A DNA stretch of 64,000 nt from Rikenellaceae bacterium. Lineage in GTDB: Bacteria > Bacteroidota > Bacteroidia > Bacteroidales > Rikenellaceae. Below are positions 53,715 to 62,422 of this stretch, in pieces; position 1 is the stretch's first letter, and each line of letters opens with the position of its first letter. The DNA lies in NCBI GenBank assembly GCA_015060015.1, contig SUZG01000009.1, positions 1 through 64,000 on the forward strand. The letters run 5' to 3'. The position numbers were made by a program, and so were the translations under genes. The notes beneath the pieces were generated by a model that was not told the origin of the DNA, made no database searches, and saw only the letters and a list, made by a program, of their open reading frames with translations.

Positions 53715-54641
53715 TTAGTCAAAATATAGACATACGGGCAGATACAAAGAGTAGCCACCCTCATATTTTCCGCCCCGATAGGTAGGTTTGGGATATCCTC
53801 TCCTATCGAGCAGCCACCGCTTGATATAGACCTTGCAACGGTCGGCATCTCTCATATCGGTAGCCACGCGGTGGGTCATTACCCAACGGTCGCCCTTGAC
53901 CGCTGTACCATAGCCCGACTGCTCGTACTGCGAGGTTGCATCACGCAAGCCAAGCTGTTTGAAATCAGCCTCATACATCTCGCCAAGCACTATTACCGAG
54001 CACTCGCTGTTGCGTTGTCGCACCCGACTTATGATATGCTCCAAACGACGGGGACGCCGTGCTATAATGATAGCAATTTTCCGACCCTCAGCCTCGCCCA
54101 CAACAGCATCTTTGCCTGCCGACACGCTGCCCATAGCCATCTCGCCCTCGACACACAACGCATAGCCATACTCCTCAACGCGTACAGGGAGAAACATATC
54201 GCCATAGTAGAGCAATGCAAAGTCCATTCCCAAACCGAAATCCGACGTGCGATGCAGATAGGCATAGTCGGCCTTGCACGCCTCCGTCAGGTCACGCACA
54301 ACCTGCTCATTCTCGACACCGCACAACGCCACAAGAGGCATCGCCATAGAGTCCAGCACCGCCGCCGTATTTGCTATCTTGCGGGCATAGCGGTCGGCAC
54401 TCCAACCAAGTGAGCCAGAGGGAGTATAATCTCTGTCGTCGTAGAACTTCGAGGGTATGGTGTCGTAGAGCTTATCCACATCGTAGAGGGCTATGCCGAG
54501 TGATGGTTGTGTCACAACATCCACCGCTTTCACCGCAGATTTTACCGCAGGCTGTGCCGCAGCATCCGCCGCAAACGACACCGCAAACGCCAATGCACAC
54601 AGCACAACGAAAAAGAGTCTTTTCACAGGGTTACACCTCAT
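53715..54641 (-). CDS. Degenerate endonuclease/exonuclease/phosphatase-fold secreted protein
   Basis: The 308-residue protein has a signal peptide (cleavage near AAAQ, about 30). The rest follows the outline of Bacteroidota EEP-fold proteins, which read roughly NVENLFD...W...RY..K..N...V...LCEVEN...SDHLPV. Here the matching places are ALYDVDKLYD, GWSADRYARKIANTAAVL, LCGVENEQVV and GYSLYLPV. The metal-binding Glu of the first motif, the Glu before VEN and the His of SDH are all replaced. It is therefore probably a non-catalytic member. It ends 3 bases beyond the ppdK -33 element. Confidence 0.6.
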   Translation of the reverse strand: MRCNPVKRLFFVVLCALAFAVSFAADAAAQPAVKSAVKAVDVVTQPSLGIALYDVDKLYDTIPSKFYDDRDYTPSGSLGWSADRYARKIANTAAVLDSMAMPLVALCGVENEQVVRDLTEACKADYAYLHRTSDFGLGMDFALLYYGDMFLPVRVEEYGYALCVEGEMAMGSVSAGKDAVVGEAEGRKIAIIIARRPRRLEHIISRVRQRNSECSVIVLGEMYEADFKQLGLRDATSQYEQSGYGTAVKGDRWVMTHRVATDMRDADRCKVYIKRWLLDRRGYPKPTYRGGKYEGGYSLYLPVCLYFD

Positions 54642-54671
54642 CGCTTCACGCTATTACTTAATTACCACTCT

Positions 54672-54753
54672 TTAATCCCGCTATGCGGTCTTTTCCTCCT
54701 TCGCACCTCGGCAATTCAAACACATTTGATTGCTCTCGGTTTGGCGTCGGTTA
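54672..54753. repeat. 82-bp direct repeat, copy 1
   Basis: Starts TTAATCCCGCTATGCGGTC and ends GGCGTCGGTTA; it matches 54866-54947 nearly perfectly. The gene-free stretch 54642-55055 consists mostly of these copies and the octamer array between them. Confidence 0.85.
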
Positions 54754-54824
54754 ATCCTGCTATGCAGGCTTTTAGTTGAGTTTTCTTCTTGGGGAGTAAC
54801 AGGAGTAACAGTAGTAACACCCCT

Positions 54825-54872
54825 GTTACTCTGTTACTCTGTTAATCTGTTAATCTGTTAATCTGTTAATCC
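54825..54872. repeat. Octamer array GTTACTCT/GTTAATCT, six units
   Basis: Six head-to-tail 8-bp units, preceded by AGTAAC-type inverted partners (AGTAACAGGAGTAACAGTAG), so the array can fold back on itself. Confidence 0.85.
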
Positions 54873-54947
54873 CGCTATGCGGTCTTTTCCTCCTTCGCAC
54901 CTCGGCAATTCAAACACGTTTGATTGCTCTCGGTTTGGCGTCGGTTA
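54866..54947. repeat. 82-bp direct repeat, copy 2
   Basis: Second copy of the unit at 54672-54753. Its first bases are also the last unit of the octamer array. Confidence 0.85.
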
Positions 54948-55055
54948 CCCCTATTAATCCTGCCAAGCAGGCTTTGTGTCGGGTTATATTTTGAACCCTC
55001 TTTTATCTATCGAAAAAACGGTTGCAGAGCATACCGCCCCACAACCGTCTTATCA

Positions 55056-57734
55056 CTATTTACTCTTTACAGCATTGCCCACAAGGGTTATAGGCGTACC
55101 CGTACCCTTAATCTCATACTTCTGGTCGAAATAGACCGTTGCTGTCGTATTCAGCGGCACAAGCACCTGCAAGGTAATCTTGTCGCCGTGTCGTCGCCAC
55201 GATGAAGCTATATCACCCCGTACCGACTTATAGCTTGCCTTTGCCCAATCCAGACCCTCGGGGAAGGCGGGGCGTATGATGATATGGCTGAAACCGGGCT
55301 TGTCACGGTCATACTGGATACCCGCTATGTGGCTGTGCATCCACGCCGCAATGTCGCCAAAGAATACGTGGTTGGCCGACGAGTCGCGGAATGTGTCGCG
55401 TATAGCCCACGTTTCGAGAGGTGTCGTGAAGCCACTCTCTATCCAGTTACCCCACGAGGGGCGTTTGGTCTGTGTCGCCAGACGATAGGCTGTATCCACA
55501 TAGCCGTAATCGACCAGCATACGCAGGGTATATTTGCTGCCTAAAAGGCCGAAGTCGCAGACGTAGCCACTCTCCACCACAGCCTCATTGAGGCGTGCAG
55601 CGACCTTTTCACGCAGGTTTTCGGGAGCAAAGCCCAAAGCCAGAGGCAGGGCCTGTGCTGTAATCTTACCTATTGAATATACGCCCGTCTCGACATTCAG
55701 GAACTTATTGTTGATATACTTCTGCAACTCCTTGGCCTTCTTCGCATAGCGTTCGGCATCCTCCGTCTTGCCCAATATCTTGGCGAAGCGTGCCATCAGC
55801 GTATTGTCATAGTAGTAGAACGCCGCCGCCGTATAGTCGTTGGGGGTCTGCGTCTGCCAGAAGCACCAGTCGCTGAGTCCGTAGGCGATTACGCCCTCCT
55901 CATTCTCGCGACCTCGGAGGTATTCCAGATAGCGTTGGCAAGTGGGATATATCCTGCGTATTGAGCTCTCATCGCCGTAGTAGTTATACAAGGCATCGGG
56001 GATGATAAACATCACAGCGTCCCACACAGGGCCAATCCAGTCGGCAAAGCCCCACGCCGTGCCGGGTATGACGCCCGAGATGGAGCCATCCTCACGCTGG
56101 TTATCGACAATGTCGTCAATCCACTTCTCGTAGGCGAGGATAGCGTCATAGTTGGTCAGGGCTATATCTATGCTGATGTGAGCATCGGCCGTCCAGCCAT
56201 TCTTCTCACGCTGCGGGCAGTCGGTAGGTATGCCGTGCAGGTTGCTCAGATATGAACGGCGTACGGCACGCCACAGCTTGTTCCACATCTCGTTGGAAGA
56301 GTCAAACTCACCGATAGACTTGACGTCGGTATGGATAAAGTGAGCCGTAAGAGAGCTCTCGTCCAGCTCTATGGGTCGGTCGGCACGCACCGTGACATAC
56401 TGGAAGCCGTTATAGTGGAAGCGAGGCGTGAACTCCTCATACTCGTCGCCACCCTTCAAGGTGTAGATGTCGGTCTGGAATACGGCATCGCCCACAGGGT
56501 GTGCATAGATGGCTATGTTGGCCATCTCCACCGAGCCGTCCTGACGCTTCAACTCGCCGTGCTCCATAGTGATACGCGTACCTCTCTCGCCCTTCACGCG
56601 GAGGGTGCATACGCCAGCCATATTCTCGGCAAACGAGAATACATACTCTCTATCGGAACGCTTATCCACCTTGACAGGCTTGCAGTGCTCGGTAGCTCGT
56701 ATCGGGGGCATCTGCTGCGACAGGAGAAGGTCCGAGGGAGCCTCCACCTCCACAGCCTCGGGGTAGGCCGTATCGTCAAACGACGGATTACACCACCCCT
56801 CCACATCGAGGCGTGCATCGACCACGTCGCCCGCATATATCACATTGCCCACAACGGCTCCCGTAGTCGTACGCCACGACTTATCCGACACCACAACATC
56901 GCGACTGCCGTCAGCATAGTCGATATGCAGCTCGCAAATCATACGGGGACGATTACGCCACGGGGCACTCTCATACTGCCACACGGTCATACCCGTATAT
57001 TCGTTATAGAAGCCGTTACCGAGGGTCGAGGTTATGACATTGCGTCCCGCCTGCACCTTGTCGGTAACATCGTAGGTCATATAGAGGTTACGCTTGTCGT
57101 ACTGCGTGAAGCCCGGTGAGAGCCAGTCATCCGACACCCTCACGCCGTTTATCATCGCATCGTAGTAGCCCGCAGCACTGATGTAGAGCATAGCACGCTG
57201 CACCTCGCCCTTCACCTCGAAACGCTTGCGAAGCATAGGTGCGGGGCGGTGATTCTTATCCTTCTGGTCGGTAATCCACTTCGCCTGCCACCTCTCGCCC
57301 AGCAGCTTGGCCGTAGAGAACCACTGCACATCGCTACGCAGCTGCTCGCCACCCAGTCCGTTATATATTCGCACCTGCCAGCAGTAACGCTTGTGAGGCT
57401 CCAAACCTATGGTGAGCATATCTATACGCTGCTTGTCGGTGTTGATGCGACCGCTGGTCAGAAGGCAGGTATATGCCCTTTTCAGGTCCTCCTCATTCTC
57501 GGCCACACGCACCTCGGCGGTGAGCTGTTCAAAGCCCTTCTCCCTTGCACCCTGTGCGGCATAGGCCCACGTGAAGCGGATACGGCTCTTGTCGATGAAG
57601 AGAGGCTCTACGCTATATTCGCAACGCATATCGACGATGTCGATACGGCGATTTTGTGCCTCGGCACTGTTTGACAGCATAGTGGTTGCCACAAGGAGCA
57701 TCACACTATACAGCAGAAAACGAAATCTATTCAT
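55056..57734 (-). CDS. Alpha-L-rhamnosidase (GH78)
   Basis: The 892-residue secreted protein has a signal peptide (cleavage near SAEAQ, about 27) and the GH78 order: an N-terminal beta domain (about 30-140), a carbohydrate-binding-like domain (WQAKWITDQKDKNHRPAPML), the second beta domain and the (alpha/alpha)6 barrel. The general acid is in PTDCPQREKNGWTADAH and other barrel residues lie in ISGVIPGTAWGFADWIGPVW. A C-terminal beta domain follows (GDIASSWRRHGDKITLQVLV). It removes terminal rhamnose from plant or bacterial glycans. No SusC/D pair is attached. Confidence 0.93.
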   Translation of the reverse strand: MNRFRFLLYSVMLLVATTMLSNSAEAQNRRIDIVDMRCEYSVEPLFIDKSRIRFTWAYAAQGAREKGFEQLTAEVRVAENEEDLKRAYTCLLTSGRINTDKQRIDMLTIGLEPHKRYCWQVRIYNGLGGEQLRSDVQWFSTAKLLGERWQAKWITDQKDKNHRPAPMLRKRFEVKGEVQRAMLYISAAGYYDAMINGVRVSDDWLSPGFTQYDKRNLYMTYDVTDKVQAGRNVITSTLGNGFYNEYTGMTVWQYESAPWRNRPRMICELHIDYADGSRDVVVSDKSWRTTTGAVVGNVIYAGDVVDARLDVEGWCNPSFDDTAYPEAVEVEAPSDLLLSQQMPPIRATEHCKPVKVDKRSDREYVFSFAENMAGVCTLRVKGERGTRITMEHGELKRQDGSVEMANIAIYAHPVGDAVFQTDIYTLKGGDEYEEFTPRFHYNGFQYVTVRADRPIELDESSLTAHFIHTDVKSIGEFDSSNEMWNKLWRAVRRSYLSNLHGIPTDCPQREKNGWTADAHISIDIALTNYDAILAYEKWIDDIVDNQREDGSISGVIPGTAWGFADWIGPVWDAVMFIIPDALYNYYGDESSIRRIYPTCQRYLEYLRGRENEEGVIAYGLSDWCFWQTQTPNDYTAAAFYYYDNTLMARFAKILGKTEDAERYAKKAKELQKYINNKFLNVETGVYSIGKITAQALPLALGFAPENLREKVAARLNEAVVESGYVCDFGLLGSKYTLRMLVDYGYVDTAYRLATQTKRPSWGNWIESGFTTPLETWAIRDTFRDSSANHVFFGDIAAWMHSHIAGIQYDRDKPGFSHIIIRPAFPEGLDWAKASYKSVRGDIASSWRRHGDKITLQVLVPLNTTATVYFDQKYEIKGTGTPITLVGNAVKSK

Positions 57735-57811
57735 AGGTAAAATGTTTGGTTATCAGTTTAATATCCTCCGACAGCTATGTGTGAGGTATAGCTGCCTATA
57801 TTCACATAACG

Positions 57812-57819
57812 CAAATATA
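57812..57819 (-). promoter_or_regulatory. -7 box of the GH78 gene
   Basis: TATATTTG on the minus strand lies 77 bases before the start codon. Confidence 0.45.
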
Positions 57820-57915
57820 GCAAAAAAAGTGTAAAACTGCAAATATGGCAGCAGGAGTGATAGTAGTAACAAACAGTAACAAGTAGTAACAGGAGTAACA
57901 AGTAGTAACACCCCT

Positions 57916-57979
57916 GTTACGCTGTTACGTTGTTACGCTGTTACGCTGTTACGTTGTTACGTTGTTACGTTGTTACTTT
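57916..57979. repeat. Octamer array GTTACGCT/GTTACGTT, eight units
   Basis: Eight head-to-tail units; the 65 bases before it (57850-57915) contain the inverted form (GTAACAAGTAGTAACAGGAG), so the whole can form a long imperfect hairpin centred on AACACCCCTGTT. Confidence 0.88.
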
Positions 57980-58047
57980 TTTAGTGAGTTTAGAGAATTT
58001 AGGGACTATGCAAAAGCCTCCTTAACTTCCCTAACCTCCTAATAATC

Positions 58048-58275
58048 GTCACTCTGAGGGAGCAACGCCCGACGTGAGAGTCTTTTATTGTGTCGAGGGT
58101 ATCTCTCTCTTTACCACCTTTTGGTGTCAAAAGGTGGAGCCAAAACCACTGCGAGATAACTTTTTGGGAATAACCCACTTACCTCGGTAAAACAGACGCA
58201 TAGCGATTTTAACCCGACACAAGGTCGGATTAGTCTCGTTGCTGAAAAAGTAACGAAACAAATGCTCAGAATGAC
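58048..58275. repeat. MITE-like element, long copy
   Basis: GTCACTCTGAG at the left end and CTCAGAATGAC at the right end form terminal inverted repeats with one mismatch, as in the 83-bp element at 2676-2758. The 228-bp interior has no ORF but contains ACCTTTTGGTGTCAAAAGGT, a hairpin. Confidence 0.65.
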
Positions 58276-58307
58276 GTTACAAGCCTAAACGATATAATTC
58301 CGAAATA

Positions 58308-58378
58308 GTAACAGCGTAACAGCGTAACAGCGTAACAAGGGTGTTACTACTGTTACTGTTTGTTACTGTTTGTTACTC
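58308..58378. repeat. Octamer array GTAACAGC with inverted partner
   Basis: Three GTAACAGC units and one GTAACAAG face TGTTACTACTGTTACTGTTT and further GTTACT repeats; an imperfect palindrome. Confidence 0.85.
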
Positions 58379-58470
58379 TCTGACAAGGAGAGACCAGAGA
58401 GATTAAGTAACTTAATGATTTTAAGGGGTTTAGAACAACTTTTACATAGCCCCTAAACTCCCTAAAAAGA

Positions 58471-58539
58471 GTAACAGCGTAACAGCGTAACAGCGTAACA
58501 AGGGTGTTACTCCTGTTACTGTTTGTTACTCCTGTTACT
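58471..58539. repeat. Octamer array GTAACAGC, second copy
   Basis: Nearly the same unit order as 58308-58378 (three GTAACAGC, GTAACAAG, then GTTACTCCTGTTACTG). Confidence 0.85.
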
Positions 58540-58607
58540 CAACCCAAACAAAAAAAAGCGGTCGAGAATGACCCCAACCGCCCATAACTATCTATCTCGC
58601 TGCCACC

Positions 58608-60026
58608 CTACTCGGCAACGGCGAACTTAAAGCCCTGAATCTTGTTCCAGTCGCCTCGTGTGAAGTCGGGGAACTTGACAGGCATACTGTTATGCTTTGC
58701 CGATGTACCCGACAACTCACCTACGCAGCTCCACTCGGCAGCATCATATACATCCTGGTCCAGAGGCAGACCATTCTGCAAGCAATAGACCAGACGATAG
58801 TCCATAACGAAGTCCATACCGCCGTGACCTCCTACCCTACGAGCCTTCTCCTCAATCTCCTGATGAATGGGGTGCTTGTAGTAACGCATAAGAGCATCAA
58901 ACACCTCACGCGACACGAAGCCGTGATAGCTGGTGTGGGGTGCCGAGGGGTGAACATCAGCCGGGAGCTGACCCTCGTCAAAGGTGAAGCCCTCAACGGG
59001 ATACTTGTTTGCGAAGCCCTTCGAACCGGTAATCTGATAGAGGCGGTTATAGGGACGCGGAGTATATACATTGTGCTGAATCTCAATGGTCTGACCCTGC
59101 TCGGTGCGGATAAGTGTGTGTGTATGGTCGCCATTGGCGAACTCATCGACACCCATCTTCTCCTTGGCAAGCTCCAAGCCTACAACCGACTTGGTATCCA
59201 TAGCCACGAGGTGTGTGAGACGGTTGCCTCGGTGAATGTTAAGTACCTGACATACAGGGCCGAAGCCGTGTGTAGCGTAGTTGTCGCCACGGTGCTTCTG
59301 GTTGAAGTCCAGACGCCAGTTCTCGTAGTAGAGATCCCAGTGTGGGCGGAGGTTGTGGATATAAGCACCCTCGACGTGCAAAATCTCGCCAAACAGACCC
59401 TGCTGTGCCATATTGAGAGCTGTCATCTCGAAGAAGTCGTAGCAGCAGTTCTCCAACATCATACAGTGGCGGCGAGTACGTTCCGAGGTATCAACCAGCT
59501 GCCAGCACTCGGCTACATTGACTGCCGCAGGAACCTCCACAGCGACGTGCTTGCCGTGCTCCATAGCATAGACGGCGATAGGCACGTGATTAACCCAGTC
59601 GGTGCAGATGTAGATAAGGTCGATATCATCTCTCTCGCAGAGAGCCTTGTAGCCCTCACGGCCCGTATAGGCATCAGCCTTGGGGAAGCCCGCACGGTCC
59701 AGAATAGCCTGTGTAGAGGCTACGCGGTCGGCCTCGACATCGCACAAGCCCTTAATCTCCACGCCCTCGATATGCACGAAGCGTTCAACAGCACCATAGC
59801 CACGGCCACCCAAGCCTATGAAGCCCACTCTAACCACGGGGATAGGGTCGGCAGCATAGCCCAGCATAGACTCCTGACCCGGAGCACGCTGTGGCTCGTC
59901 AAAGACAATCATACCATTCTCGAAAGAGTAGTTGTCGCCCGCAATCTTCACGCTATGACCACAACCCTGCAAAGCCACCATAGAGAGCAGCAATGCACAA
60001 AGAACAAAAAAACGGTTAAGTTTCAT
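58608..60026 (-). CDS. GH109-type Gfo/Idh/MocA lipoprotein (alpha-N-acetylgalactosaminidase family)
   Basis: The 472-residue protein has a lipoprotein signal (LQGC, C22). The Rossmann domain begins VVRVGFIGLGGRGYGAVERF (about 64-83), which would hold tightly bound NAD. GH109 features follow: GKHVAVEVPAAVNVAECWQL, TRRHCMMLENCCYDFFEM and NLRPHWDLYYENWRLDF. Family members cleave alpha-N-acetylgalactosamine (as in blood-group A antigen and mucin O-glycans) by an NAD-dependent oxidation-elimination route. The substrate of this member is inferred only from family. Confidence 0.88.
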   Translation of the reverse strand: MKLNRFFVLCALLLSMVALQGCGHSVKIAGDNYSFENGMIVFDEPQRAPGQESMLGYAADPIPVVRVGFIGLGGRGYGAVERFVHIEGVEIKGLCDVEADRVASTQAILDRAGFPKADAYTGREGYKALCERDDIDLIYICTDWVNHVPIAVYAMEHGKHVAVEVPAAVNVAECWQLVDTSERTRRHCMMLENCCYDFFEMTALNMAQQGLFGEILHVEGAYIHNLRPHWDLYYENWRLDFNQKHRGDNYATHGFGPVCQVLNIHRGNRLTHLVAMDTKSVVGLELAKEKMGVDEFANGDHTHTLIRTEQGQTIEIQHNVYTPRPYNRLYQITGSKGFANKYPVEGFTFDEGQLPADVHPSAPHTSYHGFVSREVFDALMRYYKHPIHQEIEEKARRVGGHGGMDFVMDYRLVYCLQNGLPLDQDVYDAAEWSCVGELSGTSAKHNSMPVKFPDFTRGDWNKIQGFKFAVAE

Positions 60027-60059
60027 AACAGATTATAATAGTTTAAGTAATTTTCCGGT

Positions 60060-60067
60060 CAAAGATA
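60060..60067 (-). promoter_or_regulatory. -7 box of the GH109 gene
   Basis: TATCTTTG on the minus strand lies 33 bases before the start codon. Confidence 0.5.
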
Positions 60068-60104
60068 AGCATTTTTCGCCATTTATCCAAACCCTGCAAG
60101 CCCT

Positions 60105-60809
60105 TTACAGCAGCTTCTTCTTTGAGGGTATGACGACAAAGTCCTTCAAATAGAAGGGCTCAAAATAGGCTATATCCTCCTTCTCGCCGCGTTGCAGTTT
60201 CTCCTCGGCCAGACGAGCAAGACCACGAGCCGAAGGCACTACATTGGCATATACAGCATCCGACAGCAGCTCGCAGCACTTGGCAGCTCCATTGCCGAAG
60301 ATAATCATCTGACGCTTCTCACGCCACGCCTGAAAGCTCTCCGCCGTAACCACCTCGGCACTCACCTCCGACAAAGGCTCTCCCTCGGCCGAGAACATCT
60401 GCGTATATACCTCCATACGGCGTGCATCGACCATAGGACAGAGGTACGACTCCTCCCAGCCCTCGATGGGCAGGATACCCGCCTCGTGGTCCTCACGAGC
60501 CACCTCGACAAGAGCATCCAGCGACCCTACCGACACCAATGGTATGTTGAGTCCGTAGCACAAGCCCTTGGCGAAGCTCACACCTATACGCAGACCTGTA
60601 TATGAGCCAGGGCCCTTGCCCACAGCCACAGCATCCAGCTCGTCGGCACGGACATCGGCCTCGTGGAGCATCTCATCGACAAATACGGCGACCTTACCGG
60701 CGTGGTCACGACCCTCATCACTCTCACGCAGAGAGATTATCTCGCCATCGCGGGCAAGACCCACCGAGCAGATGTCGGTACCGGTTTCTATGCAAAGTAT
60801 TAGTGACAT
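60105..60809 (-). CDS. tsaB: tRNA threonylcarbamoyladenosine complex subunit TsaB
   Basis: The 234-residue protein opens ILCIETGTDICSVGLARDGE and has AVGKGPGSYTGLRIGVSFAKG, the hallmark of TsaB, an ASKHA-fold partner of TsaD. It lacks the HxxxH metal site of TsaD, as expected. With TsaD and TsaE it installs t6A37 on tRNAs reading ANN codons. Length is normal. Confidence 0.95.
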   Translation of the reverse strand: MSLILCIETGTDICSVGLARDGEIISLRESDEGRDHAGKVAVFVDEMLHEADVRADELDAVAVGKGPGSYTGLRIGVSFAKGLCYGLNIPLVSVGSLDALVEVAREDHEAGILPIEGWEESYLCPMVDARRMEVYTQMFSAEGEPLSEVSAEVVTAESFQAWREKRQMIIFGNGAAKCCELLSDAVYANVVPSARGLARLAEEKLQRGEKEDIAYFEPFYLKDFVVIPSKKKLL

Positions 60810-60819
60810 ATATTGGTTA

Positions 60820-60972
60820 ATTCAAAATTCAAAATTCAAAATTATTAAATGACGCAACAGTCTTCTTGGCAACCTCTATTTTCCTCTTATAACAGCCTCT
60901 TATAACAGCCTAATCCAAAAACTTCAAATTCCAAAATCAATTTTGAATTTTGAATTTTGAATTTTGAATTCG
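60820..60972. repeat. Facing TTCAAAA / TTTTGAA heptamer arrays
   Basis: About three TTCAAAA units (60821-60843) face about four TTTTGAA units (60932-60971) across some 90 bases, making a potential long AT-rich hairpin between the HAD and tsaB genes. Confidence 0.7.
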
Positions 60973-60973
60973 C

Positions 60974-61759
60974 CTATATCAATCCATAGTGCTGCAACGC
61001 GGCCTCTATGCCGTCGTCATCCACCGACAGCGTGACATAGTCAGCCACAGCCTTCAACTCCTCGCAGGCATTGCCCATCGCAACACCTATGCCTGCATCC
61101 CTCACCATAGGCACATCGTTGCCGCCGTCACCAAAGGCCATAGCCTCCCGCAGCGACAAGCCGTAGTACTCCATAACCTTACTGATACCCACCGACTTAT
61201 CGACACCACGCAGGTTGATATCCATAAAGGTCTCTACCCAGCGTGAAGCGACACACTCCGCGAGAAAGGGCATAATCTTCGCCTCTGTGTCGGCGTCGAT
61301 GTAGGGGCACATCTGCAAGACGGGTTGCGTGGCGACAACCTCCCTTAAATCGGCCACCGTAGGCTCTATGGCAATCATATCGGCAATCGTACGCACCCTC
61401 TCGCCTATATGGCTGACGAAGATATCCTCGTGCGTCATCACAGCCGACTGAAAGCCATACTTACGTTCCAACGCCCACACCTTCTCGACCACCTCGCGAG
61501 GAAAAGCCCTCTCGAAGATAACCTCGCCCTCGGCGGTGATGCAGTAGCTGCCATTGACCGTGACGTAGCCATCGACCTCGATATCCTCCACCACCTCGGT
61601 ATGACGCATCAGACGCCCCGTAGCGATAAAGACCTTGATGCCCTGCTCACGCAGGCGTATGATAGCACGGCGTGCAGAGTCGGGCACTGTGTGGCTCCGA
61701 AAGCTCACTAACGTACCGTCTATGTCGAAGAATACGGCCTTGATATTGTGGTTGTTCAT
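60974..61759 (-). CDS. Cof-type HAD-IIB phosphatase
   Basis: The 261-residue protein has HAD motif I FFDIDGTLVSF near the N-terminus (D16, D18), motif II in KVFIATGR, a C2B cap in the middle (about 80-180), the motif III Lys in GVDKSVGISKVMEY and motif IV in AFGDGGNDVPMV. This is the Cof subfamily that dephosphorylates sugar phosphates and flavin or pyridoxal phosphates. It starts 6 bases after smpB and is probably co-transcribed. Confidence 0.92.
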   Translation of the reverse strand: MNNHNIKAVFFDIDGTLVSFRSHTVPDSARRAIIRLREQGIKVFIATGRLMRHTEVVEDIEVDGYVTVNGSYCITAEGEVIFERAFPREVVEKVWALERKYGFQSAVMTHEDIFVSHIGERVRTIADMIAIEPTVADLREVVATQPVLQMCPYIDADTEAKIMPFLAECVASRWVETFMDINLRGVDKSVGISKVMEYYGLSLREAMAFGDGGNDVPMVRDAGIGVAMGNACEELKAVADYVTLSVDDDGIEAALQHYGLI

Positions 61760-61765
61760 CTGTCG

Positions 61766-62227
61766 TTACTTATAGCGTTTCATCGCCTTGTCCATCTCGC
61801 GGCGGGCATCATTCTCTTTGAGGTACTCACGCTTGTCGTATGCCTTACGGCCACGAGCCAAGCCGATGACCACCTTGGCATAGCCCTTCTCGCTGAGGAA
61901 CAGACGCAGTCCCACCACCGTCAGGCCCTTATCCTGAAGGCTGCGTTGCAGTTTAGTGAGCTCCTTGCGTTGCAGCAGGAGCTTTCTGTCACGCTTGGGT
62001 GCGTGGTTGTTACACGTTCCCCAGCCATACTCCGCCACATTCATACCGCGTATCCACAGCTCGCCTCTATCGAAGTAGCAGTAGCAGTCGGTCAGCGAGG
62101 CCTTACCCAGACGTATGGACTTTATCTCGGTGCCGACAAGCACAATACCCGCCACATACTCCTCCAAAATCTCGTAGTCGAAGGTAGCTCGCTTGTTTCG
62201 TATGTTTATGTTTTTATAGTCTGCCAT
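61766..62227 (-). CDS. smpB: SsrA-binding protein
   Basis: The 153-residue protein binds tmRNA and helps rescue stalled ribosomes. It has [34 protein letters not shown] and the central [12 protein letters not shown], then the basic C-terminal tail [18 protein letters not shown] that enters the mRNA channel. Length is typical. The tmRNA gene itself is not in the window. Confidence 0.97.
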   Translation of the reverse strand: MADYKNINIRNKRATFDYEILEEYVAGIVLVGTEIKSIRLGKASLTDCYCYFDRGELWIRGMNVAEYGWGTCNNHAPKRDRKLLLQRKELTKLQRSLQDKGLTVVGLRLFLSEKGYAKVVIGLARGRKAYDKREYLKENDARREMDKAMKRYK

Positions 62228-62422
62228 ATTCCTATTACAACTTCATCTGGCACTCTTTTTGCCACTTTTCGGGTGGCAGGGCCGGATAAAGGTAACTAAT
62301 TCTTTTATCTTTTGATTGTTTTACAACACATCTTTCTGTTTATTTTCTGTTTGCACACGGTATGCGTCGCGAGACGTATACGCCTCCGGTCTCTGCCCTT
62401 TTTTGTCTGACCGTGCGCCTCA

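Larger units (their letters stand above)
57735..58607. other. Long gene-free stretch of repeats
   Basis: This 873-base gap holds the rhamnosidase promoter, three GTTAC octamer arrays (57850-57979, 58308-58378, 58471-58539), a MITE-like element (58048-58275) and two TTTAGGGAG-type hairpins. I see no coding sequence. Confidence 0.75.

Noticed and set aside
54825..58539. CRISPR array
   Set aside because: Units are 8 bp, contiguous and without spacers; no cas genes are present.
62228..62422. Riboswitch or ncRNA between dnaG and smpB
   Set aside because: Only one short hairpin (TATGCGTC/GACGTATA-like) is visible; no known riboswitch core can be recognised.
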